From Toxonevra muliebris (Eukaryota; Arthropoda; Insecta; Diptera; Pallopteridae): a stretch of DNA of 64,000 nt. Below the pieces are notes generated by a model that ran no database searches, was not told the origin of the DNA, and was given only the letters and a program-made list of their open reading frames with translations. The stretch is from positions 53,766,079 through 53,830,078 of the forward strand of contig OY829327.1 in assembly GCA_963691655.1 (NCBI GenBank). Reading direction: 5' to 3'. The position numbers were made by a program, and so were the translations under genes. Below, in pieces: positions 1-11,095 of this stretch; positions within the stretch are counted from its first letter, which is position 1, and every line of letters begins with the position of its first letter.

Positions 1-180
1 CTGAAAAATACCAAAACTTATAGAACTAGCAGATCAGACGATCGTTTCGGAACCCGATACGGTTCCTCATCAGTAATCTTTTTTTTTTTTTAGAAAAACA
101 GTTAGTTTTGATGAAAATCTTTCGGAAATAACGAAAATTATTTAAATAATTTTTTCTCACCAGACGCATAAAAGTATCGT

Positions 181-393
181 CCCACCGAACCGGTGTGGCA
201 ATTTGTTATCACTTGGTGGTTTTGCCATTCTCTGCCAAGATTTGTACTTGTACACTTTCTTATAATTCACTTCATATCGATAGTGAAAATAAGAAGATTG
301 TTAGAATTTTTCACCAGATTACGACAGGCATCGAACCCGCCATCTTCTGGGTGAAAGCCTAGTGCACTATCCACTAGACTACCCGGGTCGTCT
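181..393 (-). repeat. tRNA-derived SINE, family A, copy 1
   Basis: Read on the minus strand, the right end starts with a tRNA-like head containing an A-box-like GTCTAGTGGATAGTG and a B-box GGGTTCGATGCC, with CTTTCACCCAGAAG between them. This is close to the tRNA-Glu anticodon arm. The body matches two further copies at 12966-13281 and 15728-16032, including a TTGGTGGTTTTGCC-like block. The 3' part present in the other copies (GTAGGTCC block and TAACC tail) is missing, so this copy is truncated at its left edge. It is not a functional tRNA gene because the acceptor stem does not pair. Confidence 0.75.
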
Positions 394-980
394 GAGAGGT
401 AAACATATTTATTTTATAATTTGGTGTTAGCAAGTGATGAATTCAAGAGCAAGGTATCTATTCTTCAGGAAGTATTATCACTTTTGACCCAGAAACATTT
501 TTGCTGTAAATCAGTTTTCAATTTTCATTATGAGGTTGAAAATGGAAATACAAAATTTTGTATTTTTTCGAATTATTTTCTTTTGGTTAACATATTGAAA
601 CAAAAAAAATAAGAAATACATTTTGTACGTGCTTGCTCACTGTGCAATTTAAATTTTTGTTTTTCTTTTCACATAAAATTCTTTAATAGAAATTACTTTT
701 TTTATTAAATATATAGCTATGGATATCTTAACCCTCTAACTAAGGGCTGAGGTAAAGCGTTATAAAACCACCACATTAAAATTTCTCGCTATTGATCAAC
801 TATTTGCTCTGTTGTAATAGTTCGTTCTATGGACCTACTTTCCTTAATACTAGGGGGAATGAATCAAATAAACCAAATAAATAAAATAGCGGGTTCTTAT
901 TTAGCATCTTAACTGGCCGACTAGGCGGAGAATAATATCCGTGATACTGATCGCCAGGTATTAACACCCAGAAGCAGGAA
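394..980. other. AT-rich stretch without recognised gene
   Basis: I see only AT-rich, stop-dense sequence here. A 63-codon open frame at 421-612 has no family resemblance and a low-complexity composition. A GGCCGACTAGGCGG block near 913 may belong to the 5' end of the downstream LINE, but I cannot show it. Confidence 0.5.
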
Positions 981-3408
981 AACTACAAGACATAAGGACA
1001 GCAGTAGGAACAACACAACTAAAGGAAAGCATGGTGCAATGAGCTTCAAAAGTTCTTAGGCAACTTCGGTTACTGAGGAATTACAATCATAACCATTGAA
1101 GAGTATTGAGCAGAAACAGAAATTCGGTCAAATTCGAAAGACGTTAAAACTGCTCCAGAGAGTATTAAAAAACGAGGCGCAACTAAAATTTGTCCACAAG
1201 ACGGCAATGCAGCCAAAAAGAGCAGGACGGTCGATAGTAAACATGAAGTATCAGTAGAAAAGGTAGGCGTTAGGAAGCCAGGAATTTGCTATCCTAACGA
1301 CGTAAGGGTATCAGACTGGCTCTACTTAGCAAAACCCCAGTTCGACGGTTTACACTTTCGACCAGGTTCGATATTGGTTGACTGTGCCGACGTAGACATT
1401 GCCGAATAGCTACGTATGATGATGCCGATACTGCTAAACTGGAAGGGTGTCGAGCTATCAACGTACACTGGGTATAACATACATGGTGTACACATGCTGA
1501 CGGTATACCTATCCAAGGCGGCACATAGAAGCTACTTGCCCTCATAATTGCTCAAAATTAGGGCCTACACACGAACCTGTGGAGAATCTTCAGGAGCAAG
1601 GATGAGGAAAAGGAAAAGCTGCTAAAGATTGGGGTTGACGGCAGGTCATTGCATGGAATCAAAGGCAAAAACTGTGTCGTACGATACAGGTTTGGTTGCA
1701 TCCCAAGTCGCCTGCATAAACCAAAAATGTGCAACAATCAAAGACTCTGGCTCCATCGGGTAGCGCTGCTGAATTACCATTCGAAGTGAGCAGAGAGGTG
1801 TCAGAAGAAGCAGCGAGATGTGAAGTAAGCGAAGAAGTCAGCATCCTTCCTCATGAAGCAGAAGGTTTTGACGACCTCGATCTCACTGCGCTGTACATCT
1901 TTAAAGATGACTAGCTCGAGAAGAATACCTTTTCAGAGGCAGACAGCGACGACACCTTGACAATGGAAGAAGAGGTGCTGGTCCAGGAGCCCTGGGTCTA
2001 CAGGGGTCAAATAAAAGATATGACAGGTAAAAAAAATTAGGTAGTCTGGTATATTAGGTGTGAAGATCCTAGAACATATTTGTTATTAACTAATAGTCCG
2101 AAATACTTATGTCTTTAAGAGTACTTATCGAGAGACCTAGTAGCGGTTAAAATTCTGATCAACAACAACAATGCATCAATACGCGACATAGTGGTAACAA
2201 CGGGCTACTTTCTAGGAGACGACACTCGGCACCACCGGAGCTTGTCGCTAAACTGGTTAGATACTTGTATGCGATGCCAACGCACACAACGAAGTTTGGG
2301 GCAGTACAAATGCCAACCGAGGAGGTGAGTACATTCTCGAATTTATTGTTAGTAATAAATTAACCTTTATTTTATTATTATCAACTTTAATTAACCTACT
2401 TTTGTCTCCAGTTCGCACAGAGACATAACATAGGAAATGCTCTAATGAGTGGACTGGTTACAAATTGGATGGTTTTTAAAGAACCTTTTATGTTGGATCA
2501 TAGAATTATAAGATACGACATAGAGGGTACCCCATCCATTAATAGAATTTTGAGAAATCCCAAGAAAACAAATTGAAATCAGTATCTAGAAAACCTAAGC
2601 TTAAACAAAACTAACCTAGAATTAGGGGACAAAATCAGGATTGAACTAGAACCAGAAAAAATGGTTAAAGCTTCAATAAAACATATGAAAGCAGTTGTCC
2701 AGTGAGTAAGGTAAAGTCCACTAAGGATGTACCTTGGTGGAACAAAGACTTAGCACACTGAACGGAAGTTCGCAGGTTATTCTACCGGGCAAAGCGAACA
2801 GGAGACTAGACAGAATATAAAAACACCCTAACAACTTATAACAAAAAAATTAGGGAAGAAAAGCGTAGCAGTTTTAGAAATTTCTATGAAAATATAGAAC
2901 AGAGTACCAAGGTATTAAGACTTTACGACGTGATGGCTAAAAATATCAACATATCAACTGCAAGCCTGAAAAAGAACGACGAAAGATTCAAATTCTTCTA
3001 AACATTCACTTCCCTGGTCCTTCCGCAAAAACAGGTGCAGAACATACAGAACCATTGGGTAGAATTAATAAAGATAAATGGAATATAGCGAAGGAAATAT
3101 GTTTAGAACCGAGATTGAGGTGGGTGGTTAGTTCCTTCAAATCACTAAAATTACCCGGAATTGGCAACATTTTTTCAGCACTTCTCGCTAGAGGTAATAT
3201 TGTACTGGGCTATATACCAGCGATATGGAGGAAAGGAAAAGTGGTCTTGATTCCAAAAGGGGGTAAGAAAAATCTTCTTCACCCAAAATCATTCAGACCA
3301 ATATGTCTAACGTCCTTCATATTGAAAACTCTTGAGAAAGTAATAGACAACTATGTAAGGACAATGGTCTTAAAGAAGTTTCCGCTGCACACAACTCAAC
3401 AATCATAA
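981..3408 (+). mobile_element. Decayed LOA-type non-LTR retrotransposon, 5' two-thirds
   Basis: Pieces of one LINE are read in order across several frames. An ORF1-like stretch at about 1575-1700 reads LWRIFRSKDEEKEKLLKIG and is followed by an acidic linker ending near 1914. The endonuclease start VQEPWVYRGQI lies at about 1981-2015. An endonuclease core at 2261-2362 is still fully open and contains CDANAHNEVWGSTN. After a linker with VPWWNKDLA at about 2730 comes the reverse transcriptase finger region, with FRPICLTSFILKTLEKVID at about 3292-3350. The element stops before the catalytic YADD box. Stops and frameshifts are frequent, so it is dead. The ORF1-endonuclease arrangement and the QEPWVYRGQI motif fit the LOA/Bilbo clade; clade assignment is from memory of the family. 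Confidence 0.75.
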
Positions 3409-4617
3409 GCAATGGATGAGCAATAAGCTAACTACCAGGATAGTAGAAATACAAACTGATAATATCAGCATAAAAGCAAATGCTATATTTACAAATCTGT
3501 AAAATCTTTTCTATGCCATATACATACTTTAAAAAATCATCGTTCAACTGAAGGAGCATCACTGGAATTTTAATAATCCATTTACAACTCCAGAAGATGG
3601 ATAAAAATAATGTTCCAAAGTTCTGCAGGACCAACAATTTTATTTTAAAATAATCATAGTTTATGAAAATTGGTTCATCCATTAAAAAGTTGTAGTTAAA
3701 TTACTATGAAAAGAGTTTTTTACATTTCTACCTATAACTTCTAAACTAAAGCTGATGGCGAAAAACCGTTTTCAGTATTGAAATCAATGTATAAAAGTCA
3801 ACTGGAAAAGATAAAAATACCAACGAAAAAAAATTAAAAGTATTTTTTTTTTTTTGTTGGCCAGTGTAATTGTTTTATCGAAAACAAAAATTGGCTTTGC
3901 TTAACAATAAAAAAACTTTCAATACCGAGTTATATTTATAAATGGAGGAAACTGACAGCTATTCTTTGGCAAGTTTTACGCTTGCCATTGTCAGCCAACT
4001 GGTAATGCCGTGTAAGTAGAAAAATTTAATTTTTTCTTTGTGAGTTTTTCGTCTGTATCGAATCCAGGTACTCTGCGTCACGGTGACTACAGATAGCTGA
4101 AAGAGGCAAGACTTTAATAGACTCCAATATTTTCATCCTAAACTTTAATTTTTATATTCTCTTTGTAGTTTACTGATTGGCGTTGTTACCGGGTATTGTT
4201 TTTTTAGCATACACCCAAAAAAAACTGGTCTGGTAGAAAACGACCTATGCAAGAACTATAATGACGATACGAAAGAGACTTTGGAATATACTCTTAGTCG
4301 CTGTCCAAAACTAGCCAGGGCTCACTTAAAACGCTGTGCTTAATCTACGTATATATTTACTATACTACAGAAAACAGTTTAGAGTTTTGCCAATTTGACG
4401 ATATTTGTATGAATTCTAAACAACAACTTCTAGAAATGCGCTAAAAAATTATTATAATTATCCCATTTGATTTAATTTTTTTTTTTTCAAAATAACTCTT
4501 ACATTACATTTGTTATGGCTTAATTAAACTAATTTATTATAAATTAAGTGGCTTATATCTTTTTAAGAAAATCGTTTCCATGATTTTACACATTTTTTCT
4601 AGAGTAATGATTAAGAA
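3409..4617. other. AT-rich spacer, no gene recognised
   Basis: No convincing coding or RNA gene is visible. A TTGGCCAGTGTA string at about 3858-3869, preceded by a T run, looks like the outer end of a Tc1-type element, but no opposite end was found. Confidence 0.4.
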
Positions 4618-5583
4618 CACTGTGCGACACTAAAAAATACCTGGAAAGTGATAATATTTTTCTTGTAGGTCTTGTCGAGTAAAAGAAGATTCTGTATGTG
4701 AAATTTGCCAAACACCCCCAAAATCCCGATTTACCGTTAAAAAACCGGTTTTACGTACCTTTGCGCACTTATAAGCCTGTAATTTAGTGGATTATCACAG
4801 AAGCGACGACTATGTCACGGTTGATAATGAATTTTTAAGTGTGTGTGGTGAAATGGGTCGCAACATGTCTGTAAAAATTCATTTCCTACATTCGAATTTG
4901 AACTTCTTCCCAGATGACCTGGGCGAGTTCAACGATGAACAAGGCTAATATTTACACCAAGAAATGGCTACAATTCAAAAGCCCTTCGAAGGAAAAAATA
5001 AAACAAAAATGATTTCAGAATATTGTTGGTCACTTTAAACGAGAAAATGGTGATGCTGAATTTAAAAAAAATCACGGTCAAGCAAACATTTTCGAGTTCA
5101 ATGGCCAAAAATTGTATTTTTGTAAAAAATTTTATTTTCATAAAAAGCTTAATAACTCAGTCAATTATTCACCGATTTTAAAAAAAAATTTGCGTTGTAT
5201 TCGTTATTGAACATATTTTTAAATAAAATCACAAGTAGTATCGTTTCTTTATAAAATAGTGTGTAGAAACATCGCCAAAGTTGAGAAAAGACGAAAAAGT
5301 GAAAAAAATTGTGTTTGCTGGACAAATACACACAAATTTCTCAAGTCTTGTTAAATCAAATATATATCATTCGAAAGGTCTAAGGTTCTAAATCCGGTAA
5401 GAAACTGAAAATCTGTTGATAATCCATTAATTTACAGGCTTATAAGTGCGCAAAGCATCGATTTTTTAACAGTAAATCAAGATTTTGGGGGTGTTCGGCA
5501 AATTTCAAATACAGACAAGAAGTACAAGAAAAATATTATCACTTCCCAGGTATTTATACTTCACTAAATTTTGTAACACTGTG
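4618..5583. mobile_element. DNA-transposon deletion derivative with ~180-bp inverted ends
   Basis: The left end begins CACTGTGCGACACTAAAAAA and the right end, read in reverse, begins CACAGTGTTACAAAA. Both then share AAATACCTG, AAGTGATAATATTTTTCTTG, a GAACACCCCCAAAATC-like block and GCGCACTTATAAGCCTGTAA. The arms are about 150-185 bp long and imperfect. Between them lies a short relic of a coding region (separate entry). The same CACTRTGCGAC end occurs on the element at 10476-11092. I infer a Tc1/mariner-like or other cut-and-paste derivative; the superfamily is not fixed because no clean target duplication is visible. Confidence 0.65.
4835..5085 (+). pseudogene. Relic of a transposon-encoded protein conserved in arthropods
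   Basis: The frame reads VCGEMGRNMSVKIHFLHSNL, then NFFPDDLGEFNDEQG, a stop, then HQEMATIQKPFEGKNKT and an EYCWSL block before the frame decays. The pattern MS-KIHFLHS, FFP--LG, DEQGE-FHQ and YCW-LKR recurs in many uncharacterised repeat-encoded arthropod proteins as I remember them; no function is assigned. It sits between the inverted ends of the 4618-5583 element, so it is probably the C-terminal remnant of that element's own protein. At least one stop and several frame changes make it non-functional. Confidence 0.5.
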
Positions 5584-5798
5584 TAATTTCAACAAAAAAT
5601 CTTTGGAGATATCGCAAAAATTTCTCAAAGTGTCCTAAAATTATATAAAATTGATGTACGGGGTTCCTGATGGAAATTCGTGTTAACAAGTCTTTTTAAT
5701 TTTTTAGTTGAATGGTGAAGCATAAAGATGAAGTCTGGAGAAAATACGTCCTGTAAAACTCAATGAAAAAACAGATATCTACACTTAATAAAACTTAC

Positions 5799-6077
5799 CC
5801 TTCCTATTATTTCTGTATTGTTGAAATCCTGAGAACCACAGGAAGTTTCGCCTGAAGTTAGATTCGGTGAAAGAGATTGTTGCTCAGAAACACTTTGTTT
5901 CACCATGCAAAGTATCACAAAATTAAGTGTATTCCTCATACACAACTGTATCACCATTGCCAAGAACGCACAGATTGTGTATGTCATACGCACGGAACCC
6001 CAAAAACTATGCTTGGGCTTCTCAGTTTGAGCTGCTTCTTCAGCTATACCAATCCCATCAAATGGTTGAGGGGCCAT
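5799..6077 (-). CDS. SLC17/phosphate-cotransporter-like protein, first coding exon only
   Basis: The frame starts MAPQPFDGIGIAEEAAQ and continues into FWGSVRMTYTICAFLAMVIQ, then LCMRNTLNFVILCMVKQSV. This is the N-terminal cytosolic segment and first membrane helix of major-facilitator anion/phosphate transporters of the SLC17 type, which are expanded in flies. A polar extracellular stretch with an N-glycosylation site (NLTSG) follows. The exon ends AATAATAGGAAGG with a strong donor GTAAGT at 5793-5798, in phase 0. I chose the second methionine (6077) because the 15 residues before it are a T/G-rich translation of non-coding-looking sequence. No following exon is visible downstream on the minus strand to base 1, so the rest of the gene is either beyond a long intron outside the window or lost. 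The neighbouring 4618-5583 element would lie in its first intron. Length seen is 93 codons against roughly 450-500 for the family. Confidence 0.65.
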
Positions 6078-6122
6078 TGGACAAAATAATATAAACAAAC
6101 AAACACAAAAACACAGAATCAC

Positions 6123-7800
6123 GATACGAAATAAATTAATTTTTACACTAGACTCAAAATTTATTATTTTTCTTTTGTTTTAGGTTCTCTGTACTGGGCG
6201 ACGAACTTAGTTTTAATGATACCGCCAATTGCGGTGCGGTTACAGTTAGAAATATTTGAATAAAAATTAAGTTTTGTCATTTGTAAAAATTTACACTTTG
6301 TCACGAAAATATACTCGTCATATTCAGAAATATTTGAGCTCTGCGTATGTTTCACAGCATTTATTGTTCTAATCACTTAACTTCTCCACTTTCCGCTCTC
6401 TCATCTGGGATTGTCTCTCGTTTGCATTCTTCTGCTCTCTCCTGCTGCATTCCGTGCTTAATGCATGATCGCTCGTCATTGTAAATGTAAATAATATATT
6501 GAAATATGCACTTGCACTCAAAATAGTGCATTCATAAAATACACTGCGTTTCAAAATCATAAGGTCAATGCAATAAGTGCGAGTATTTTTGCCCAATTAA
6601 AATTTTCCAATATCTCAGAAAACTTTATTATTTTATTTCGAAAAATTTAGCATTACAAGATATAAATACTATTGTATAAGTATTATTAATTATGTATACA
6701 GCCAAACAAATAAAAATTTATTTCGTGCAACAGATTAACCGAGAGGATATTGTTCTAAGCATTTTTGCTGAAAAATGTTGTAGTCTAGCAAGTTATGGTA
6801 TTTTTCTACTTAGATTTTAGATTAAATAAGGAAATAAATACTTTTCAAGTTTTAGATTGTTTCTCTGTTTTAGATCTCCAAAAATTTCATTTGATGTTAA
6901 TAAAAATGCATAAATTACTTATAAATTAATTTAGAACTGATAATAAAACAAACCAAACTAGACACCTCTAACACAGCAATATACAGCATCTATTAAAATA
7001 TGAAGCGCATAATTTTGTCCCACATTATTCGTGCTGCCAACTTGAAAATCTGGTATGCACATAAAACTATTTAGGAAAAATCATTAAAATGGAATAAGTA
7101 GGTGTGGCACTTCTTTAAACAAAATTTAAAAGTGTTTTTTATTTTATGTTTTTTCTACTTTTATGTAAGAAAAATTAATAATTTATGAACGAGAAAATAA
7201 TTTTGAAAATTTTAGGTAGTCTCTTATACTCTCACTCATTGTATTGGCTTTATGAATTTTAAACGCAGTGTAGTTGTTGTTGGATAAATTTGTTTTTATA
7301 ATTGTATTAAAAATTAAATACATAATTTTAAGAGAGTGCTACAAAATGAAATTATAAAATATTGGTAAACAAAAATGTATAATATTAGGTTGAACTTTTT
7401 CTCTCGTATCATCTCGACTTGCATAAATACCCAACAAACAGTGTGATTCTTTACAAACATAAATATTAGCTGCGTTTTATTTCACTAGCTAGTTTAACAT
7501 GTGCAATTAAAACGGTCAAGTTGTTAAGTCTCTTCTTCGTTATATTATTATTTATAATGAGAATGCTCAGCAACTAGAGGTGAAACATTTGGGTATTGTT
7601 TTTAGTTTTAAATCTTTATAAGAATATTTAACGATGAGAACAGAAATAATTCCAGATACTTGGAATCTTTTCCGTTTTGTTTTTTTGCTAATCTGTCATG
7701 CTTCTTCTTTCTTGGCAGTTCACAATAGAATATGATGTAGTTAAACAGGTGTAATTATAAGCGATATTTCTGCAGCTTTGTTGTTCTTTTCCCATACAGT
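6123..7800. other. AT-rich spacer, no gene recognised
   Basis: The interval is very AT-rich with short open frames only (for example 6164-6376 and 6369-6596 on the minus strand). None resembles a protein family I know. It is upstream of the SLC17-like exon on the minus strand, so that gene's promoter or 5'UTR could lie near 6080-6600; no TATA/Inr pair stands out. Confidence 0.4.
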
Positions 7801-7813
7801 TGTCGCTGCTAGT

Positions 7814-7850
7814 TATATAAAACTAGAAGCAAGTGGCGAATAAAACTCAG
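7814..7850 (+). promoter_or_regulatory. Candidate core promoter (TATA + initiator)
   Basis: TATATAAA at 7814-7821 is followed about 30 bp later by ACTCAGCTT (7845-7853), a near match to the insect initiator. An ATG in a good context at 7893 is followed by a splice donor. The spacing is what a fly TATA promoter should have. It is inferred from sequence only. Confidence 0.4.
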
Positions 7851-7892
7851 CTTACAACTCTTATTCATACAACGAAATTCACACTCTATAAA

Positions 7893-7913
7893 ATGCCAGC
7901 AGAAATTTCTCAG
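7893..7913 (+). CDS. Candidate mini first coding exon (MPAEISQ)
   Basis: ATG at 7893 in the context CTATAAAATGCC opens a seven-codon frame, MPAEISQ, which ends CAG and meets GTAAAA at 7914. A pyrimidine-rich acceptor ending CACATATCAG lies at 7979, giving a 66-nt intron, but the following frame closes after about 17 codons. A second acceptor-like TCGTCTTAACAG at about 8092-8103 runs into a LINE relic. Many fly genes have such short first coding exons behind a TATA box. The downstream gene seems to have been replaced or broken by the minus-strand LINE that begins near 8085. I do not recognise the product. It may be a dead gene or chance. Confidence 0.3.
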
Positions 7914-8084
7914 GTAAAAACTTTAAACTTCTGACACGGATGGGAAAACATTTACTCTCATACTGCCTTTCTCACATATCAGTTTTTTACGTACGGGAAC
8001 GCTTTTCAAATAAAAAATGGTAAAAACTTATATTAAAACTTTATAGTACGGGAACACACCTCTTGTTTAGTAAACGATGGCCTC

Positions 8085-9130
8085 ATGTTCTTCTTCGTCT
8101 TAACAGTTTCTACAGTAGTTTGGAGCTGCGACTCCAATTCTCAAGGCTATTGCACCAATAGCACAAAAACCTGTGAGTACTAGAACTCTAGTTTGTTTTC
8201 TCTCTAAGCAGAGAAAGTTTTGAATTGTTTTCTTATGGTCTAGACTTGATTTCACGGCTCCTATTGGTATGTTTAATGACACCAGTGCATCATCAGGATC
8301 TAAGGCTGCTCCCTTTCTAGCTAGTTAATCAGCTTTTTGTTTCCTTCAATATTACTATGGCCGAGCACCCAACTGAGTTTGACTTGATGGGTGCTACTTA
8401 TTTCCTTAAGTGCGTTAAAGCAGCTTAATACTGCCTTAGATCTTATGGTCGTATTATCCAGAGCTTTGATTGCAACTTGGCTGTGCACAAAGATAGTGAT
8501 CCGTGAGGGATTAAGATTCCTTGCGATGATGCCTTGCGCAGCTTTATCGATAGTGAGAATCTCAGATTGAAACACGACCTCGATAGTCTTATGGGTAGTA
8601 CACTAGACATCTTGAGTCGTTTTGCTCCAAGCTCTTGTAGTTCCTAAGCATGCTAATCTCTGAACTTGTACAAGTTGGTTCAGATAGCTGATCTTGTTTG
8701 CTGCATTCCACCATACCTATAATGCATAGGTAAGTACAGGGCGTATGACGGTTGTGCACATTCAATGGATGAGCCACGAACGTACGCTTCACCGTTTTTG
8801 GCATGCGAGAAAAGCGCATAACGCCTTCTTTTTCCTTTCTTCGATATTCATCTTCTAGCTGAGCTTGCTATCTAGTATAATTCCAAATTACTTTGCTTGG
8901 AATGAAAGTTCTCGAGTGATACCGTCAAGTTTCGGCAGTTCGAAGTGCGGTACCTTATATTTCTTTGTGAACAGAATAAGCTTGGTTTTGGAGGGATTAA
9001 GTCTTAAGCCGTCTGGTTTTGCCCACATTGAAAGCTCCTTAAGTGCAAACATGGCAAAGATAACCAACTTTACATCAAATATCAATAATAAAATTGGGTG
9101 TCTACTTAAATTCTTTGGAAATGCGTAAGA
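8085..9130 (-). mobile_element. LOA-like LINE, 3' half (RT end, RNase H, zinc tail)
   Basis: Reading the minus strand from about 9100, the RT thumb region has LRLNPSKTKLILFTKKYKVP (ends near 8940). A degenerate connection region follows. RNase H at 8575-8321 contains SEILTIDKAAQGI, SRITIFVHSQVAIKAL and VKLSWVLGHSNIEGN, with the DSQ aspartate changed to His. The tail at 8282-8085 contains LVLTGFCAIGAIALRIGV and CRNC, the start of the usual cysteine knuckle. Two frame changes and several stops break it. The YADD part is not present. It complements the piece at 981-3408 and may be the same family. Confidence 0.75.
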
Positions 9131-10475
9131 GAAAATGAAAATTTAAGTTCCTCTTCAATTGTTTCGCCAAATCAACGACCAAGAAAGACCGAAACAAAAA
9201 AAAAAATGCTAAAAAATACACTAATTGGTATAACTCACACACAACCCTCGTTAGGTATTTATAATAATAATATCGCCTGATAGTTTGAGTTCCGAAGCCC
9301 GACCATTATTCTCTTAAAATCTACCCATAAATCCTGTCACAAATATCCTTTTTATTTCCTATCACTTTATTTTTAAATCATTTAAAAATTTTTATAGATT
9401 TTAATTTTTGCAATTTCTTCACAACAAGTTTTTACGATTTGGCTTATTATTTTTGTATTCCAGACCATATTTATAGCATGTTTGAACAGCCAAAACGCAT
9501 GTCTGCGTACGCGTACGCGTCTGACCTCCTCACTTGTACTCTTTAACTTACATAGTGTGATAAAAAACATATGTATATATTTTATTTCGTGCTTTTGTGC
9601 ACTAATATTGAAATACATATGCCCGTTGGGTAATATCTAATACTAGGTATGCAACGAATATTCCCTTTCGCATAGATTTCGTCATTTCGCTATTCAATAC
9701 TTCAGTTTTAATGAATTACACTAGTCGACATGAATATTTCATAAGGATCTCGATTTCGAATTTAGTTTCAGCCTTTTAAAGTTTTCTTTACCATTTTTAT
9801 ACTGAGAGATGGAAACGCTGAAGAATTGAATTAGGAATTACCATAAGAATTAAAAACAAAAACCGTCAGCCGTTTTTTCGTACACGACGTAGTGCAGGCT
9901 CTAAAAAAATAAATAAAATTTAAATCAAGCTTATTTTCGTCCGAAAAGCCGTAACAAAAAATATTAAAAGTCGAATTTTTGATTGATCATGATGCATTTG
10001 ACTAAACTACATTCCCAGTAAAATTTTTAATTCATAAATAAACAAATCTGTCGTTCTCTTTAAAGCATGATTAAACAAAATGGCGTTTAAATCTAAATAT
10101 TTTTCATATTATAATGTAAAATAAAAAAAAAATTTATGGCTTTTTGGATTTAAAATGACGATTTGAAACTTTTTTATTGAACGTTTTTCAAATTATTCAC
10201 TTCCTCTTTCGCTTTTGTTTTCATTCTCGCAAAAAAAAGTAAGCACTTTCGTTACAACCTTAAGACATACATACATATGAATTTAACATTATTATGTGAA
10301 AATTTCAGTTCTGCTATAAAATAATGAATTTACGGATGAGCTAATTAAATACTTTATCATATTATAAATTAATATTTGATACTGTTATGTAAGTAATTTG
10401 AAAATAAATTGAAGAAAATGATTTATATATCAACATACTTTCATTGCTAATTTAAATATTTTACTTAAAAGATAT
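9131..10475. other. AT-rich spacer, no gene recognised
   Basis: No coding signal was found. GCGTACGCGTACGCGT at about 9504-9520 is an isolated alternating purine-pyrimidine GC block in otherwise AT-rich DNA. The rest is low-complexity. Confidence 0.4.
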
Positions 10476-11092
10476 CACTGTGCGACACTAAAAATATGAA
10501 TCCAAATCTCTCAACGGTTTCCAATAGCACTAGGCGTTTTGCTACTTTATGTCAAATAAGCGATTTTTTCAAGGCCAAAGTCTGCAATAGAGGTCATATA
10601 GCTTAATTCGCTTAACTCATTAACCACAAGGAATTTCGTGTTGAGGCTTTCGGCAAACCTGTTTCTTTCAAATAGAGCTACATGATTGCGGAGCATTGTA
10701 GCAGCAAAAAGTTAATACAGGGTGAGGAATTTGAGACTAAACGCATGACACCTCAGGTTTTGTATCATATCTTTTAAACCGTGAGGAAATTCGTTTAAGT
10801 GAAAACAATGAAAATGTTTCTCTTTTACCTGGCTACAAACTCCGAAAAATCAACCTTAGTCGGTCAATTTTGCCCCAAAAGTATAAAATTATGAAATATT
10901 GAGCATAACATTACTACAATGACTCCCAAAATTGATCAAGAACCATGCAGGGCCTTTAGATATTATTTATATGTAATAATATGTAATAATAAGCAAAACG
11001 CCTTAGCAGTATTATTAAGTAGGCTTAGTGCTATTGGAAACTGTTGAGAGATTTGGATTTATAAAAATCAACCTTCTTTTTGTCGCATAGTG
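10476..11092. mobile_element. Non-autonomous element with CACTRTGCGAC inverted ends
   Basis: The left end starts CACTGTGCGACACTAAAAAT and the right end, reversed, starts CACTATGCGACAAAAAGAAG. Both arms then contain AATCCAAATCTCTCAAC, GTTTCCAATAGCACTA and GGCGTTTTGCT. The arms are about 70-110 bp. The interior, on the minus strand, has a broken frame with HVALFERNRFAESLNTKF and LVVNELSELSYMTS, possibly a relic of the parent protein. It shares its outermost 12 bases with the element at 4618-5583. A TA lies just outside the right end and near the left end, compatible with a TA-target element. Confidence 0.65.
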
Positions 11093-11095
11093 TAT

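Noticed and set aside
181..393. True tRNA-Glu gene
   Set aside because: A- and B-boxes and the anticodon-arm-like region are present, but there is no paired acceptor stem, and the same head is followed by a shared SINE body in three places.
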